The notes under the pieces are model-generated. The model did no database searches and had not been told where the DNA came from. It saw only the letters and a program-made list of their open reading frames with translations. Made by a program: the position numbers and the translations under genes. DNA of 64,000 nucleotides, from the NCBI GenBank assembly GCA_009746045.1, contig RPFO01000253.1, positions 4,658,332 to 4,722,331 of the forward strand. The letters are read 5' to 3'. Source of the DNA: Mesostigma viride (lineage: Eukaryota; Streptophyta; Mesostigmatophyceae; Mesostigmatales; Mesostigmataceae). How positions within the stretch are numbered: the first letter of the stretch is position 1; the number at the start of each line of letters is the position of its first letter. Shown here one piece after another: positions 63,367 to 64,000 of this stretch.

Positions 63367-64000
63367 GTAAGTGATGCACCGCTCGTCTCGGAATGTGCGG
63401 GAGTGCACGGCATATGCTGTAGTGTGTGTACATGTGTGATCCTTCAGGCAGCTCCCTAGCGCGGTGGGTGGATGCGTTGCATTGTGGGCATCCCGTATGT
63501 GCGCGTGCGTGTGCATATATGGGTGGGTGGGTGGGTGCCTGGGTGTGCATAGATGTGCATATGTGTGTGGAGGTGGCGGCCGGGGCGGGGCGGGGGCAGG
63601 GGCAGGGGCCCGGGCAGGGTGGGGGCGAGGGCGGGGGCGAGGGCGGGGCGAGGGCACGGGCGAGGGCGGGGGAGGGGGCGGGGGCAGGGGCGGCCGAGGG
63701 GATGGTTTATTCCGCTGATGCCGGCCTCTGAATTGTTTTCCAAAATGGCAGTGGTACATTTCTGATTCTGCATGCTTGAGCTGGAGGGAGAGACGATGGA
63801 GGCGTGGGTGCGGGGATGCGACACGCAGGGGAAGTGTACAGTGCATGTCCAAGAGATTGTACGCCCTCGATGCCCCCCCCTCATTGCCTCACAGCACAAT
63901 ACCCTTGGAGCTCTTTTATGCTAGTAGTAGCGGCTGCCGTAGACTACGCCTACTTTCCCCCCCATCCCCCCCTACATCAACATATTCTCCTCCCCAGACA
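63367..64000 (+). other. PSS intron 3 (partial) with G-rich repeat
   Basis: Starts with donor GTAAGTG. Contains GGGTGGGTGGGTG (63521-63540) and (GGGCGA/GGGGCA)n at 63575-63690. No exon continuing the PSS TPASW sequence is visible before the window ends. Confidence 0.7.

Noticed and set aside
62309-63550. Pro/Leu/Ser and Gly/Glu/Arg ORFs of 260-387 codons
   Set aside because: Translations of the (CCCT)n tract in PSS intron 2. The only real coding segment inside is PSS exon 3 (63187-63366).

Overview
The window is eukaryotic nuclear DNA, most likely from a green-lineage or other repeat-rich alga. Genes have GT-AG introns. A degenerate interstitial array of CCCTAAA (plant and green-alga type telomere unit) lies at 4714-4776. 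There is no operon organisation, and repeats dominate. The species cannot be named from the sequence alone. Coding evidence for host genes is confined to the two edges. An unrecognised multi-exon region (about 1.4-6.9 kb, + strand) sits on the left. A RhoGAP-domain gene (57.2-59.8 kb, - strand) and a divergently transcribed phosphatidylserine synthase gene (60.9 kb to beyond the window end, + strand) sit on the right.

The centre (7600-50084) is a single Ty3/gypsy chromovirus-type LTR retrotransposon, about 10.8 kb long when its guests are subtracted. Nested insertions have inflated it to 42.5 kb. Its 5' LTR (7600-8499) starts TGTTACG and ends CGTAACA, is followed by a TGG primer-binding site, and carries a LINE 3' fragment (7781-8117). 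Its gene order is: a small ORF resembling the RNase H1 hybrid-binding / caulimovirus viroplasmin domain; gag with a CCHC knuckle; pol (protease, RT, RNase H, DD35E integrase, chromodomain); and a long extra 3' ORF of about 777 codons before the polypurine tract and 3' LTR. Four larger elements interrupt it. A 7.5-kb pogo/Tigger-like DNA transposon (12317-19812, TA target duplication) sits in RT. A 1.9-kb TA-duplicating element (22762-24653) sits just before the chromodomain. A 14.9-kb minus-strand Ty1/copia element (25421-40337, CAGTC duplication) sits in the 3' ORF. A 7.0-kb inverted-repeat element (42931-49967, CATTG duplication) sits in the 3' LTR. Removing each of the three guests that lie in coding sequence, together with one copy of its target duplication, rejoins the host reading frame at the junction. 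The copia element is itself host to a 7.6-kb element (26750-34324) that encodes a DUF7869-like protein and has inverted 8-bp satellite arrays at both ends.

The segment 50.1-57.0 kb is a mosaic of LINE 3' ends from two families (tails TTAA and TTTAA), at least five copies of a tRNA-like SINE, and a 3.2-kb piggyBac-like element. The piggyBac-like element inserted into a LINE TTAA tail and was then hit by another LINE. Target-site duplications give a relative order of insertion for most of these events. Minisatellites and microsatellites fill much of the remainder: (CACACAT)n, (CCCT)n, mirrored CCCACG / CACATGCC arrays, and a 105-bp double-hairpin satellite. Most of the long proline- or histidine-rich ORFs are translations of these repeats, not genes.

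All statements come from reading the sequence. Family names rest on recognisable motifs. No database search was made.
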